Assembly (NCBI GenBank): GCA_934700615.1
Contig: CAKUXR010000001.1
Coordinates: 62,001-126,000 of the forward strand
Direction: 5' to 3'
DNA from: an uncultured Bacteroidales bacterium
GTDB taxonomy: Bacteria; Bacteroidota; Bacteroidia; Bacteroidales; UBA932
DNA length: 64,000 bases
Shown here: positions 34,794-44,447 of the stretch, one piece after another
Layout of the letters: each line of letters begins with the position of its first letter
Position numbering within the stretch: the stretch's first letter is position 1
Position numbers and translations under genes: made by a program
The notes under the pieces: generated by a model
What the model saw: the letters and a program-made list of their open reading frames with translations, nothing else
Database searches by the model: none
Told to the model about the DNA's origin: nothing

Positions 34794-37559
34794 TTATTTG
34801 ACTACAATATTCACAATCTTGCCAGGAACCACGATGACCTTGACAATGTTCTTTCCTGCGAGATACTTGTCCGTAGAAGGATTGTTCCTCACGCTGTTTT
34901 CAACATCTTCCTTGCCCATTTCCTTCGGAAGTTCCATGGTGAAACGTGTCTTGCCGTTGAAAGAAACCGCATAGGTGCAGTTGCTTTCCACCGTATATGC
35001 CTCGACATACTCAGGGAAAGTTGCCTTCGAGATGCTTTCCCCGTGTCCGAGAGCTTCCCAGAGTTCCTCACAGATGTGAGGTGCGAAAGATGAAAGCAGC
35101 ACTGCAAGAGGCTCCAGAATCTCTTTCTTCGAGCACTTCTTCTCTGAAAGGTCATTGACCGCAATCATGAACGCACTTATGCATGTGTTGTATGAGAATG
35201 TCTCAATGTCCGCCTGTACCTTGCCGATGAGTTTGTGAAGGGTCTTGAGTTCCTCGGCATCAGCCTTCTCGTCATTGACAAGGAACTTCTCTCCGTCATA
35301 ATACAGTTTCCAGAACTTTCTGAGGAATCTGTTCACGCCGTCGATACCCTTCGTATCCCATGGCTTGGACTGCTCGATAGGGCCGAGGAACATCTCATAA
35401 AGCCTCAGAGTATCAGCACCATACGAATTGCAGATATCATCAGGATTGACGACATTGTACATTGACTTGCTCATCTTCTCGACAGCCCATCCGCAGATGT
35501 ACTCGCCGTTTTCGAGCACGAACTCGGCATCGGCAAACTCCGGTCTCCACTTTCTGAATGCGTCAATGTCAAGACGGTCGTTCCTTACGATATTGATGTC
35601 CACATGGATTTCCGTAGTCTCATACTGGTCCTTGAGGCCTGCGGAAACGAACTTGTTGGTTCCCACGATACGATATACGAAATTCGAACGTCCCTGGATC
35701 ATACCCTGGTTCACAAGCTTTCTGAACGGCTCGTCCTCACATACATAGCCCATGTCATAGAGGAACTTGTCCCAGAAGCGGGAATAGATGAGATGACCTG
35801 TAGCATGCTCAGTACCACCGATATAGAGGTCAACATCCCTCCAGTACTTGTCAGCATCGACACCTACGAGATCCTCATCGTTGTGAGGGTCCATGTATCT
35901 GAGATAGTACGCGCTGGAACCAGCGAAGCCTGGCATTGTGCTGGTCTCGAGAGGACAGCCCTTGTATGTCCAGTTCTTGGCACGTGCAAGAGGCGGCTCG
36001 CCGCTTTCCGTCGGCTTGAACTGGTCGATTTCAGGAAGTCTGAGCGGAAGCTCCTCGTAAGGAAGCGGTGTAGGAATACCGTCCTTGTAATATATAGGGA
36101 ACGGTTCGCCCCAATATCTCTGGCGTGAGAAAATGGCATCACGCAGCCTGTAGTTCACTTTACGGTGACCGATTCCCTTAGCCTCAACATATTCCATGGC
36201 TGCAGGAATAGCCTCCTTCACATCCATTCCGTCGAGGAATCCGGAGTTGCACATCTTGCCCTCTTTGGCGTCGAAGCTGTGCTCACTCACGTCGCAGCCC
36301 CCAATGATAGGAACTATAGGAAGGTCGAATTTCTTCGCGAATGCATAGTCGCGGCTGTCATGTGCAGGAACTGCCATGATGGCACCTGTGCCGTAGCCGG
36401 CAAGGACATATTCTGAAATCCAGATAGGAACACGCTTTCCGGTAAGCGGATTTTCCGCATAAGAGCCTGAGAATACACCTGTTACAGTCTTGGTCTCAGA
36501 AATTCTCTCACGCTCCGTCTTCTTTCTCACGTATGCGAGATACTCCTCGACATCAGCTTTCCTGTCCTCTGTGGTAAGGTCATTGACAAGTTCGCTCTCA
36601 GGAGCAAGTACCATGAAGGTCACACCGAAAATGGTATCGACGCGGGTTGTGAAAATGGTCACGTCCTTGCGCTTCTCCCCATTGAAAGTCTTGAACACCA
36701 CTTCGGTTCCGAATGAACGACCGATCCAGTTCCTCTGCATTTCCTTGAGGGAATCTGTCCAGTCGAGTTTGTCAAGGCCGCCCAGAAGTCGTCCTGCATA
36801 AGCTGAGACACGGAGCTGCCACTGGAGCATCTTCTTCTGCTCTACAGGGAAACCGCCACGGACTGAAAGGCCTTCCTTGACCTCGTCATTTGCGAGAACG
36901 GTTCCAAGTCCTGGACACCAGTTGACTGATGTTTCTCCCTGATATGCAATACGATAGTTCATGAGGACATCGGACTTTTTCTTGGCGCTCCAAGATTTCC
37001 ACTCGCCTGCCGTGAAACTGAGTTCCGTGGTGCATGCCGCATGAACGTCTCTTGTTCCGCTTTCTGCGAACTGAGCCTCAAGCTCCGCAATAGGACGGGC
37101 CTTGTCAAGCTCGGTGTTGTAGTAGCTCTTGAACATCTTGATGAATGCCCACTGGGTCCACTTGTAGAATGACGGATCACATGTGCGGACTTCCCTATCC
37201 CAGTCGTATGAGAAGCCGATTCTGTCCAGCTGCTCACGATAACGGCTGATATTCTTCACCGTAGTCACCTCAGGATGCTGACCTGTCTGGATGGCATACT
37301 GCTCTGCAGGCAGTCCGAAAGCATCATAGCCCATAGGATGAAGGACATTGAAGCCCTTCAGTCTTTTGTACCTCGCGTAAATGTCGCTGGCAATGTATCC
37401 CAGCGGATGGCCGACATGAAGTCCTGCTCCTGACGGGTAAGGGAACATGTCGAGTACATAATATTTTGGTTTTGATGAATCTTCTGTCGCGTGAAAAGTC
37501 TTTTCGGCTGCCCATCTGGCCTGCCACTTCTGCTCAATTCTTCTGAAATCGTATTCCAT
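34794..37559 (-). CDS. leuS: Leucyl-tRNA synthetase
   Basis: Charges tRNA-Leu with leucine. The 921-residue protein has the HIGH-type motif in MFPYPSGAGLHVGHPLGY near residue 45 and EKMSKSMYN near residue 705, with an editing insertion between them. Length is slightly longer than usual but normal for Bacteroidota. It sits inside a five-gene minus-strand run, 20 bases after the M28/TonB fusion and 2 bases before a YitT gene. Essential housekeeping gene. Confidence 0.97.
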   Translation of the reverse strand: MEYDFRRIEQKWQARWAAEKTFHATEDSSKPKYYVLDMFPYPSGAGLHVGHPLGYIASDIYARYKRLKGFNVLHPMGYDAFGLPAEQYAIQTGQHPEVTTVKNISRYREQLDRIGFSYDWDREVRTCDPSFYKWTQWAFIKMFKSYYNTELDKARPIAELEAQFAESGTRDVHAACTTELSFTAGEWKSWSAKKKSDVLMNYRIAYQGETSVNWCPGLGTVLANDEVKEGLSVRGGFPVEQKKMLQWQLRVSAYAGRLLGGLDKLDWTDSLKEMQRNWIGRSFGTEVVFKTFNGEKRKDVTIFTTRVDTIFGVTFMVLAPESELVNDLTTEDRKADVEEYLAYVRKKTERERISETKTVTGVFSGSYAENPLTGKRVPIWISEYVLAGYGTGAIMAVPAHDSRDYAFAKKFDLPIVPIIGGCDVSEHSFDAKEGKMCNSGFLDGMDVKEAIPAAMEYVEAKGIGHRKVNYRLRDAIFSRQRYWGEPFPIYYKDGIPTPLPYEELPLRLPEIDQFKPTESGEPPLARAKNWTYKGCPLETSTMPGFAGSSAYYLRYMDPHNDEDLVGVDADKYWRDVDLYIGGTEHATGHLIYSRFWDKFLYDMGYVCEDEPFRKLVNQGMIQGRSNFVYRIVGTNKFVSAGLKDQYETTEIHVDINIVRNDRLDIDAFRKWRPEFADAEFVLENGEYICGWAVEKMSKSMYNVVNPDDICNSYGADTLRLYEMFLGPIEQSKPWDTKGIDGVNRFLRKFWKLYYDGEKFLVNDEKADAEELKTLHKLIGKVQADIETFSYNTCISAFMIAVNDLSEKKCSKKEILEPLAVLLSSFAPHICEELWEALGHGESISKATFPEYVEAYTVESNCTYAVSFNGKTRFTMELPKEMGKEDVENSVRNNPSTDKYLAGKNIVKVIVVPGKIVNIVVK

Positions 37560-37579
37560 ATCTTTCTAAAAAATCTATT

Positions 37580-38932
37580 CTATTTCTTGATTGCAAATTT
37601 TCCTTTCTTTGTCAGGCGGAAATCCACTGCCACGGACATTACCGAATTGACATTGACCCCTTTCACCTGTGCCGGCTTCCATTTAGGCGAAGCCTTGATT
37701 ACCCTCAATGCCTCATCGTCCAATGCTTCGCTCGCGCTCCTGACCACGTGGACATCATAGAGTTTGCCGTCCTTGCCGATGGTGAATTCCACGATTACAC
37801 GCCCCTGGACACCATTGTCCAAAGCCGCCTTCGGATATTTGAGGTATTGGTAAACCCACCTTGTGAGGAAACTCTTAGGATCCGGACTTCCCATGAAGGT
37901 AGGACGCCTGTCACAATCCGCAAAGTTATACAATTTATCATTGACCTTGATTGTCACGTCCGACTGCTCGAAGCGCGGAGGATTTTCTGTGTTGCAGAGG
38001 AAGCGGGTGAAATTGTAGATATACTCCAGTTCACGTTCCATCTGCTCGTACTCGATTATGGACTCCGTGTCTTTCAACGTGTTATGCTCCGGATACCGTC
38101 CGGTAGTGAACAGGACTGAAGGTATTTTCTTCGAATAGAATGACCTGTGGTCTGATGCGAAAGGCTCCTCCGCGGTTACCTTCGGTGTTATCGGCTGGAG
38201 ATCGGAAGAGACCTGTGAGACAATCATGTTCATATCCGCATTGGAGGAGGTGTAGGCGTAGAATCCGCCGCTGCCGGTACCGAGTGCGTCCAGGTCAATC
38301 ATAGCGTCAATCTTTCCGTAATCCGAGAAGGACCTGTTCAGGAAATACCATGAGCCCGCAAATGACTGCTCCGAAGCGCCGAACGCTATGAATATCACCG
38401 ATCTGCGGAACATAATCTCCTGGGTCTTGACCATTCTGGCCAGTTCCAGCATCATCGCCACGCCCGAAGCGTTTCCGTTCGCCCCGTTGTAAATCTGACG
38501 GACAGGCTTCCCGTCCACATCGACAACATTGACTCCGAGATTGTCCATTCTGGCCCCGACGACAATGTATCTGTCAAATTTCGTATGGTCATATCCCTGG
38601 ACGAAACCGACGACATTCCTGGAAGTCAAAGTATCGCCTGCCGGCATTGATATGCCGAAAACATCGCCTTCGCTTCCGCTGAGAAGGTCAATGCCATATT
38701 CCTTGAACATGTCACGCACATACTCCGCAGCCGCATACTCGCCTTCGCTGCCGGCTTTCCTGCCTTCCAACGCGTCGGAGGCAAGATAAGATATGTGATT
38801 TTTCATGTCTCTGGTAACATCACTGTCACTCAAGTCCGCATATCCTGAAATATACTGCGCCCTGCAAGGCACATAGGCAGCCGCACACACAAACAAAGCG
38901 GCCAGCAGTACTAGTATCTTCTTCATTTCCAA
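37580..38932 (-). CDS. M28-like peptidase domain fused to TonB C-terminal domain, likely pseudo-peptidase
   Basis: A 450-residue exported protein: signal peptide (1-25), M28 aminopeptidase-like domain (about 35-315) and a TonB C-terminal domain (about 355-440: YPKAALDNGVQGRVIVEFTI, then LDDEALRVIKASPKWKPA). In active M28 enzymes the metal and catalytic set is H-D-D-E-E-D-H. Here the first His is Arg128 (GARMDNLG), the bridging Asp region reads Asn152-Gly153-Asn154 (GANGNASG) and the catalytic Glu is Ser187 (FGASEQ). Glu188, Asp215 and His262 remain. I infer loss of peptidase activity. It begins one base before the end of the SPOR gene region and leads into leuS. Confidence 0.85.
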   Translation of the reverse strand: MEMKKILVLLAALFVCAAAYVPCRAQYISGYADLSDSDVTRDMKNHISYLASDALEGRKAGSEGEYAAAEYVRDMFKEYGIDLLSGSEGDVFGISMPAGDTLTSRNVVGFVQGYDHTKFDRYIVVGARMDNLGVNVVDVDGKPVRQIYNGANGNASGVAMMLELARMVKTQEIMFRRSVIFIAFGASEQSFAGSWYFLNRSFSDYGKIDAMIDLDALGTGSGGFYAYTSSNADMNMIVSQVSSDLQPITPKVTAEEPFASDHRSFYSKKIPSVLFTTGRYPEHNTLKDTESIIEYEQMERELEYIYNFTRFLCNTENPPRFEQSDVTIKVNDKLYNFADCDRRPTFMGSPDPKSFLTRWVYQYLKYPKAALDNGVQGRVIVEFTIGKDGKLYDVHVVRSASEALDDEALRVIKASPKWKPAQVKGVNVNSVMSVAVDFRLTKKGKFAIKK

Positions 38933-39445
38933 TCAATTGACAAGCACCCAGACATCATCCGGGCAAAATTTCTCCTCTTTTATCTTCTTCAGCGACTCGA
39001 ATGCCGGGACAATGCTGTCCGACGGGCAGACTCCGACTACGGTATATCCGTTTCTGAAATTGATCAATGTCGGGGTGTATCCGTATTTTTCGACTTTCTC
39101 GCACAATCCGCTGGCATTGGCCTTGTCCATGAAGGAACCGAGCACGACGTAGTACTTGTGCTCCAGCACGGATGTAATCAGCCCTCCCTTGTCTGAAGAC
39201 TTGGTGAGATTGACCTTCATGGTCTTCAGAGAATCCAAGACTGCCAGAGAATCGGCCATCTGCTTTTCCACCTTGTGCAGCGAGTCCAGACGTGCCTGGT
39301 GCAGTGCTTCGCGGGCAGCGATGATCGCTTCTTTTTTAGCCTCAATCTCCGCTGATGTAGGACGTCCTGCGAGGCGTCTGAAGGTGTCGCAGCCCGTTGC
39401 GAGGACCGCGATGCACAACATCAATGTCAGGAAAGAGTGCTTCAT
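38933..39445 (-). CDS. SPOR-domain lipoprotein
   Basis: A 170-residue lipoprotein with signal MKHSFLTLMLCIAVLATGC, a helical Lys/Glu/Ala-rich spacer (about 30-80) and a C-terminal SPOR domain (YYVVLGSFMDKANASGLCEK to the end), which binds denuded peptidoglycan at division sites. The next gene starts directly at its stop codon. Role in this operon is probably envelope related. Two overlapping -7 candidates on the minus strand lie at 39470-39486. Confidence 0.87.
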   Translation of the reverse strand: MKHSFLTLMLCIAVLATGCDTFRRLAGRPTSAEIEAKKEAIIAAREALHQARLDSLHKVEKQMADSLAVLDSLKTMKVNLTKSSDKGGLITSVLEHKYYVVLGSFMDKANASGLCEKVEKYGYTPTLINFRNGYTVVGVCPSDSIVPAFESLKKIKEEKFCPDDVWVLVN

Positions 39446-39469
39446 ATCTAAAATTTACCTAAATTCGTA

Positions 39470-39496
39470 CAAATTTAACAAATATAATTATTTTTG
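39470..39496. promoter_or_regulatory. Divergent -7 elements for the SPOR operon and the DUF389 gene
   Basis: Minus-strand TAAATTTG (39477-39470) and TATATTTG (39486-39479) are candidates for the SPOR-leuS run; plus-strand TATTTTTG (39489-39496) serves the DUF389 gene 37 bases downstream. Confidence 0.5.
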
Positions 39497-39532
39497 TAAG
39501 CGCCAAAGAGATTAAAAACTAAAATTACTGAT

Positions 39533-40873
39533 ATGCAACTGATACAGGAACTTAAATCATTCTTGAGAGGAGTCATAGACGTCCGCACAAGTACAGATAC
39601 GGTCAAGGCTGCAGAAAGCATCAAGAACAACATTTATTTCCGTGGTCCGAACGTCTGGATTCTCGTATGCGCGATTGTCCTGGCATCTGTCGGACTCAAT
39701 GTCAATTCCACTGCTGTCATCATCGGTGCCATGTTGGTATCGCCTCTCATGGGACCTATCTTCGGAGTGGGACTCGGACTCGGTACGGAAGACACCGGCC
39801 TCATCAAATCCGCAGTCAAGAACTTGCTGATAATGGTCGTGATAAGTCTCACGGCAGCAACTATTTACTTCCTCATCACACCACTTAAGCTGGCAAACCC
39901 GACAGAGCTCATGTCGCGTACAAACCCGACAATATATGACGTGATGATCGCGCTGTTCGGCGGTCTTGCGGGCATCTTCGAACAGTCCAGAAAAGAGAAA
40001 GGTACGGTCATCTCCGGAGTGGCTATCGCGACAGCCCTCATGCCTCCTCTTTGTACAGCCGGATACGGTCTCGCTTCAGGCCACATCACATATTTCTTCG
40101 GAGCTCTCTATCTGTTCTCCATAAACTGCGTATTCATCATCCTCGCGACCTACATTATGGTCAAGTACCTGAAATTCGAGGAAATGCAGTTCAGTGACGG
40201 CGGCACTGCAAGGAAGACCAAGACCATCATGTCCATCGTCATCATCCTCATGATTGTGCCAAGTATCTGGTCCGCATTCGTGATGATCCGTGAGAACAGT
40301 TTCAGCATCAATGTCGAATCGTTCATCAAGGAGAACAAGAACCTGGACAACGGCTATATCTACGACTACAAATTGTCTTACCGCAAGGGCGGCTCCATCA
40401 ACGTTTTCATTGCAGGTGAACCGCTTACGGCTTCGGAGAAGAACAGGCTCATCGAATCTGCCGAGAGACACGGCATCAAGGAAAGCCAGATCAAGTTCTC
40501 CGAAAGGGCGATGTATGAGGCCAATGACAATGTTTCAGAGAAGCTCGTGAAAGGCATCTACGAAAGGACCGATTCCGAGATTTCGAGACGTGAAAGCCGT
40601 ATCCGTGAACTGGAGAAGGAACTCGAGCAGTACCGTCGTGAGGAGATTCCTTACACCCAGATTGCCAAAGAAATCAACAGCCAGTATCCTGAAATCGGAA
40701 AGCTGATTCTCGCCAGAGGTGCCGAGGTGAAATGCGACAGCCTTAATACATCCAAGGGACTTGTTCTCGTAACTGAGTCAGGCAAGCCTCTCAACGAGCA
40801 GACCAGAGGCAAACTTGAGAACTGGCTGAAGATCAGACTCGGTGATTCTACCGCAGTCGTAATCAGCCGATAA
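39533..40873 (+). CDS. DUF389 family membrane protein
   Basis: A 446-residue inner-membrane protein. Residues 40-260 contain about six hydrophobic segments with the DUF389 signature STAVIIGAMLVSPLMGPIFG and ATALMPPLCTAGYGL; residues 265-446 are soluble and partly coiled coil (RRESRIRELEKELEQYRREE). The function of the family is not established. The CapA gene starts inside its stop codon (TAATG), so the two are coupled. Confidence 0.9.
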   Translation: MQLIQELKSFLRGVIDVRTSTDTVKAAESIKNNIYFRGPNVWILVCAIVLASVGLNVNSTAVIIGAMLVSPLMGPIFGVGLGLGTEDTGLIKSAVKNLLIMVVISLTAATIYFLITPLKLANPTELMSRTNPTIYDVMIALFGGLAGIFEQSRKEKGTVISGVAIATALMPPLCTAGYGLASGHITYFFGALYLFSINCVFIILATYIMVKYLKFEEMQFSDGGTARKTKTIMSIVIILMIVPSIWSAFVMIRENSFSINVESFIKENKNLDNGYIYDYKLSYRKGGSINVFIAGEPLTASEKNRLIESAERHGIKESQIKFSERAMYEANDNVSEKLVKGIYERTDSEISRRESRIRELEKELEQYRREEIPYTQIAKEINSQYPEIGKLILARGAEVKCDSLNTSKGLVLVTESGKPLNEQTRGKLENWLKIRLGDSTAVVISR

Positions 40874-42057
40874 TGTCAGCGGCGCGGAGGATAGCCAGGG
40901 CAGTTTTTGCCGGCATTTGCCTGGTCGTTCCGGCCTGGGCATTTTCTCTACGTGCCCCGAATCACAGAAAACCAGCTGACTCAGAAAAAGTTACAATCCG
41001 CATAGACTCTTCGGAAGCATTGAAGACAGTGTCTTCCGCCGAGAGGCTGGTTCCGGCGGTTCCGCTTTACGGACCTGCCGATACGGTGACGATGTTCATC
41101 ATCGGGGACGTGATGCTCCATTCGCGACAGATGGAGTACAGTTACGATTCTTTCCTCGAGCATATCAGCGGAAGGATGAAGGCTGCGGACATCTCTGTCG
41201 CCAATATGGAGTTCCCTTTAGGAGGCAAGCCATACACCGGTTACCCGGCGTTTTCCGCCCCTGACGAATATGCCCGATATGTAAACAGATGCGGGGCCAA
41301 TGTCTTTCTGGCGGCCAACAACCACATCCTGGACAAAGGCTACACCGGCATTGACAGGACCCTACACGTTTACGACAGTCTGGAGGCCGCGGGAGCCATC
41401 AGATACACCGGCATAAGCGCTGATTCTCAGGACAATGCGGGCAGATATCCGCTCATTGTCAATGTCAGAGGGGTGCGGATTGCCCTGCTGAATTTCACCT
41501 ACGGAACCAACAATCCGGCGAAGCCAGGCGTCTGGCCGAAAGTGAATCTGGCGGACACTACCGACATCGCGGAGGCGATGTCTCGGGCAAAAGAGCGCAA
41601 ACCGGATTTCATCATCGCACTTCCGCATTGGGGAATCGAGTATGAGCTGCGCCATTCGGCCAGACAGGAAAGGCTCGCCCGCTGGCTGGTTTCGAAGGGG
41701 GTCAATGCCATTGTAGGTACCCATCCGCATGTCATCCAGGATTCCTGCTCGATAAATGGTGTCCCTGTATTCTACTCGCTCGGCAATGCGGTTTCCAACA
41801 TGAGCGCCGCCAACACCCAGCTTGAGCTCGCGGTAGAACTGCAGTTTGCCCGTTCGCCACAGGGAGACGTCACCATGCTACGCCCTTCCGTCACGTTCCT
41901 ATGGTGTTCTCTACCAGGCAGATTCACAGATAGTTACGCGACATTGGAAGTCCGCAGGTTCCTCGGCAGGCGCAGTCTCTGGGAATCTCCATATGACTAC
42001 GACAAGATGATTTCGACATATCACCGCGTCAAGTCGGAAACAGGAATCAGAGATTAA
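40873..42057 (+). CDS. CapA family protein (poly-gamma-glutamate capsule synthesis type)
   Basis: A 394-residue protein with a short N-terminal membrane or signal segment and the CapA metallophosphatase-like domain: GDVMLHSRQ near residue 78, AANNHILDKG, ALPHWGIEYE and GTHPHVIQD. In Bacillus CapA takes part in exporting poly-gamma-glutamate, but CapA-like proteins are widespread and no capBC genes lie here, so the substrate is unknown. Its ATG shares one base with the DUF389 stop codon. Confidence 0.88.
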   Translation: MSAARRIARAVFAGICLVVPAWAFSLRAPNHRKPADSEKVTIRIDSSEALKTVSSAERLVPAVPLYGPADTVTMFIIGDVMLHSRQMEYSYDSFLEHISGRMKAADISVANMEFPLGGKPYTGYPAFSAPDEYARYVNRCGANVFLAANNHILDKGYTGIDRTLHVYDSLEAAGAIRYTGISADSQDNAGRYPLIVNVRGVRIALLNFTYGTNNPAKPGVWPKVNLADTTDIAEAMSRAKERKPDFIIALPHWGIEYELRHSARQERLARWLVSKGVNAIVGTHPHVIQDSCSINGVPVFYSLGNAVSNMSAANTQLELAVELQFARSPQGDVTMLRPSVTFLWCSLPGRFTDSYATLEVRRFLGRRSLWESPYDYDKMISTYHRVKSETGIRD

Positions 42058-42122
42058 TCACAGCCAAGTTCAGCAACATGAAACTCGGGGCAAAGTTATT
42101 TTGCGTAACGGGATTATAGGTG

Positions 42123-42130
42123 TAAATTTG
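42123..42130 (+). promoter_or_regulatory. Candidate -7 element for phoH
   Basis: TAAATTTG fits TAnnTTTG. Transcription would start near 42137, which excludes a TTG start at 42135 and supports ATG 42180. Confidence 0.5.
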
Positions 42131-42179
42131 CAGATTGAAATATTCTGAAGAGGCCGGGAAGGTCGGCATTGACAAAGAC

Positions 42180-43133
42180 ATGAGAAAAGACATTACATTG
42201 GAAGCAATGGACCCGATAGAAATATACGGGGCCGGAAATAAGATATTGGCTGAATTCTGTTCCTATTTTCCTGGACTGAAGGTAGTTGCAAGAGGCAATC
42301 TGATAATGCTGGACGGAAACGAAGAGCAGATAGAGCAGTTCAGTTCGAAACTTGACGAACTCGTGGAGAGGAGAAAGCATAAGATGAATCTCACCAAGTT
42401 CGACGTGGAGGACATATTCGACGGCGAGACATCACCTGACAGTTTCGTGCTGAACGGGGACGCGACCATAGTTCACGGAACGGACGGCAAGCCGATAAGA
42501 GCCAGAAACAAGACCCAGCAGGAAATGGTCAAGGCGTATTTTGCCAATGACCTCGTCTTCGCAGTGGGCCCTGCAGGTACAGGAAAGACCTATATCGCTA
42601 TAGCATTGGCAGTCAGAGCATTGAAGAACAGGGAAATCAAAAGGATCATCCTGACCAGACCGGCAGTGGAGGCAGGTGAAAGGCTTGGATTCCTCCCTGG
42701 TGACCTGAAAGACAAGCTGGACCCGTATCTCCAGCCGCTCTATGACGCTTTGGGAGACATGATTCCGTCCAAGAAACTTCAGGAGTTCATTGCGGAGGGC
42801 ACCATCCAGATCGCTCCGCTGGCATATATGCGAGGCAGGACATTGGACCGCGCATGCGTGATTCTGGACGAGGCGCAGAACACAAATCTCGGCCAGCTGA
42901 AAATGTTCCTGACACGTATGGGCGCCAATGCCAAGTTCATAGTGACAGGTGACGCCAGCCAGGTGGACCTTCCGAGAAAAGAGGACTCAGGTCTTCTCAA
43001 GGGCATAAATCTCCTCAAGAACATAAAGGGCGTCGCCACAATTTTCTTCAGCAACGAAGACATTGTGAGACACCCTCTTGTATCGAAAATCGTCAAGGCC
43101 TTCGACAAGGAAGAGGCCAATGACAATCGTTGA
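42180..43133 (+). CDS. PhoH family ATPase
   Basis: A 317-residue cytosolic P-loop ATPase. The start at ATG 42180 is set by the promoter at 42123-42130 and by the normal beginning DITLEAMDPIEIYG. The N-terminal 75 residues have a KH-like RNA-binding pattern (PGLKVVARGNLIMLDG). Walker A is GPAGTGKT at 130-137 and Walker B CVILDEAQN ends at residue 234, followed by the TGDASQVDLP segment. PhoH-like proteins are linked to RNA metabolism and ribosome maturation in other bacteria; the exact role is not settled. Confidence 0.93.
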   Translation: MRKDITLEAMDPIEIYGAGNKILAEFCSYFPGLKVVARGNLIMLDGNEEQIEQFSSKLDELVERRKHKMNLTKFDVEDIFDGETSPDSFVLNGDATIVHGTDGKPIRARNKTQQEMVKAYFANDLVFAVGPAGTGKTYIAIALAVRALKNREIKRIILTRPAVEAGERLGFLPGDLKDKLDPYLQPLYDALGDMIPSKKLQEFIAEGTIQIAPLAYMRGRTLDRACVILDEAQNTNLGQLKMFLTRMGANAKFIVTGDASQVDLPRKEDSGLLKGINLLKNIKGVATIFFSNEDIVRHPLVSKIVKAFDKEEANDNR

Positions 43134-43144
43134 CAATACGGACA

Positions 43145-43179
43145 AATTATTTGATTTGCATTATTTGAATCAAATAATT
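43145..43179. promoter_or_regulatory. 12-bp inverted repeat upstream of the ATPase gene, operator candidate
   Basis: AATTATTTGATT (43145-43156) and AATCAAATAATT (43168-43179) are perfect inverted repeats spaced by 11 bases, so the arm centres are 23 bases apart, about two helix turns. They end 26 bases before the ATPase ATG, at the expected promoter position. Confidence 0.6.
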
Positions 43180-43205
43180 ATATTCGCAATAAAACCGTAT
43201 ATGCA

Positions 43206-44369
43206 ATGATAAGGGCAAAGAATCCGTTCATAGTCACAGGACTAATCGAAAAAGAATACTTCTGCGACAGGATCAATGAATCCGCGAAATTGGTCAAGTC
43301 AGTCACCAATGGCAACAATCTCGTACTGATATCTCCAAGAAGGATGGGCAAGACAGGATTGATCAGATTCTGCTATGACATGCCCGAAATAAAAAATGAC
43401 TATTACACGTTCTTCATTGATATTCTTCACACGTCCAGTCTGAGGGAATTCACATATTCGCTTGGAAAAGAGATATTTGAGTCATTACAGCCACGAAGCC
43501 GCAAGATGGCTTCCTCTTTCCTGCAGACATTGAAATCAATCAACGGCAAGTTCGGTTTTGACGTCATGACAGGTATGCCGTCATTCAGTATAGAACTGGG
43601 TGACATTGAACAGCCTTCACATACGTTGGAAGAGATTTTCGGTTATCTGGGAATGGCTGACAAACCATGTATCGTGGCGATTGACGAATTCCAGCAGATT
43701 GGAAAATATGCAGAAAAGAACGTGGAATCGTTGCTTCGCGGACATATCCAGAAATTATCGAACTGCAACTTCATTTACGCCGGCAGTGAACGCCACATGA
43801 TGCAAGAGATGTTTCTGTCTTCTGCCAGACCCTTCTTCCGCAGCGCTGACATGCTTGAACTCGGAGCAATTCCGGAAGATATCTACGTGACATTCGTCGT
43901 GGACCTCTTCCATAAAGCGGGAAAGGAGATCTCTCCGGAAAGTGTCGCCAAGGTCTATTCTTTCTTCAAGGGACACACTTTCTACATGCAGAAGACTTTC
44001 AATGAATCATTTGCCGATACCGCAGAGGGGGCAGAATGCACGAATGAAGTGATTTGCACAGCAATAACAGCACTTGTGGATTCCTATGACACGGTTTTCC
44101 GCGAGATTCTTTCAAATATGGCAGAAAAGCAGAAGGAATTGCTGTATTCAATCGCCCTGGACGGCGAGGCTACAGCCATAACGTCTTCCGCATTTATCCG
44201 CAGACACAGCCTGTCTTCAGCCAGTTCCGTGCAGGCTGCCGTCAAGAAACTCATTGAGAATGAACTGGTAACAAAGACGGACAATGTCTACTCCATCACT
44301 GACAGGTTCTTAGCAATCTGGTTGACAAGACAGATGGGCTCCGGAAATCCGCTTCGGGCATTGATGTAA
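43206..44369 (+). CDS. AAA/archaeal-type ATPase with C-terminal winged helix
   Basis: A 387-residue ATPase of the ATPase_2-like family common in Bacteroidota. Walker A is SPRRMGKTG at residues 43-51, Walker B CIVAIDEFQQI near residue 160, and a sensor-like FIYAGSERHMM follows. Residues 300-380 form a winged-helix-like domain (ASSVQAAVKKLIENELVTKT, VYSITDRFLAIWL). Function unknown; relatives vary in number between strains and are sometimes described as accessory. It has its own operator-like repeat and a strong terminator, so it is a single-gene unit. Confidence 0.82.
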   Translation: MIRAKNPFIVTGLIEKEYFCDRINESAKLVKSVTNGNNLVLISPRRMGKTGLIRFCYDMPEIKNDYYTFFIDILHTSSLREFTYSLGKEIFESLQPRSRKMASSFLQTLKSINGKFGFDVMTGMPSFSIELGDIEQPSHTLEEIFGYLGMADKPCIVAIDEFQQIGKYAEKNVESLLRGHIQKLSNCNFIYAGSERHMMQEMFLSSARPFFRSADMLELGAIPEDIYVTFVVDLFHKAGKEISPESVAKVYSFFKGHTFYMQKTFNESFADTAEGAECTNEVICTAITALVDSYDTVFREILSNMAEKQKELLYSIALDGEATAITSSAFIRRHSLSSASSVQAAVKKLIENELVTKTDNVYSITDRFLAIWLTRQMGSGNPLRALM

Positions 44370-44382
44370 GTAATCTTCACAA

Positions 44383-44431
44383 AAGGAGTCTCACAATATC
44401 TTCATTGCTGAAGAGTATTGTGAGACTCCTT
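44383..44431. terminator. Long bidirectional terminator hairpin
   Basis: AAGGAGTCTCACAATA pairs with TATTGTGAGACTCCTT, extended by TCTTC/GAAGA around an ATTGCT loop with one bulge. It lies between the convergent ATPase and btuG genes. Confidence 0.85.
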
Positions 44432-44447
44432 CGGGTATCGGAAATCA

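Noticed and set aside
42135..42179. TTG start for the PhoH gene at 42135
   Set aside because: The candidate -7 element at 42123-42130 places the transcript start at about that point, and homology begins at ATG 42180.
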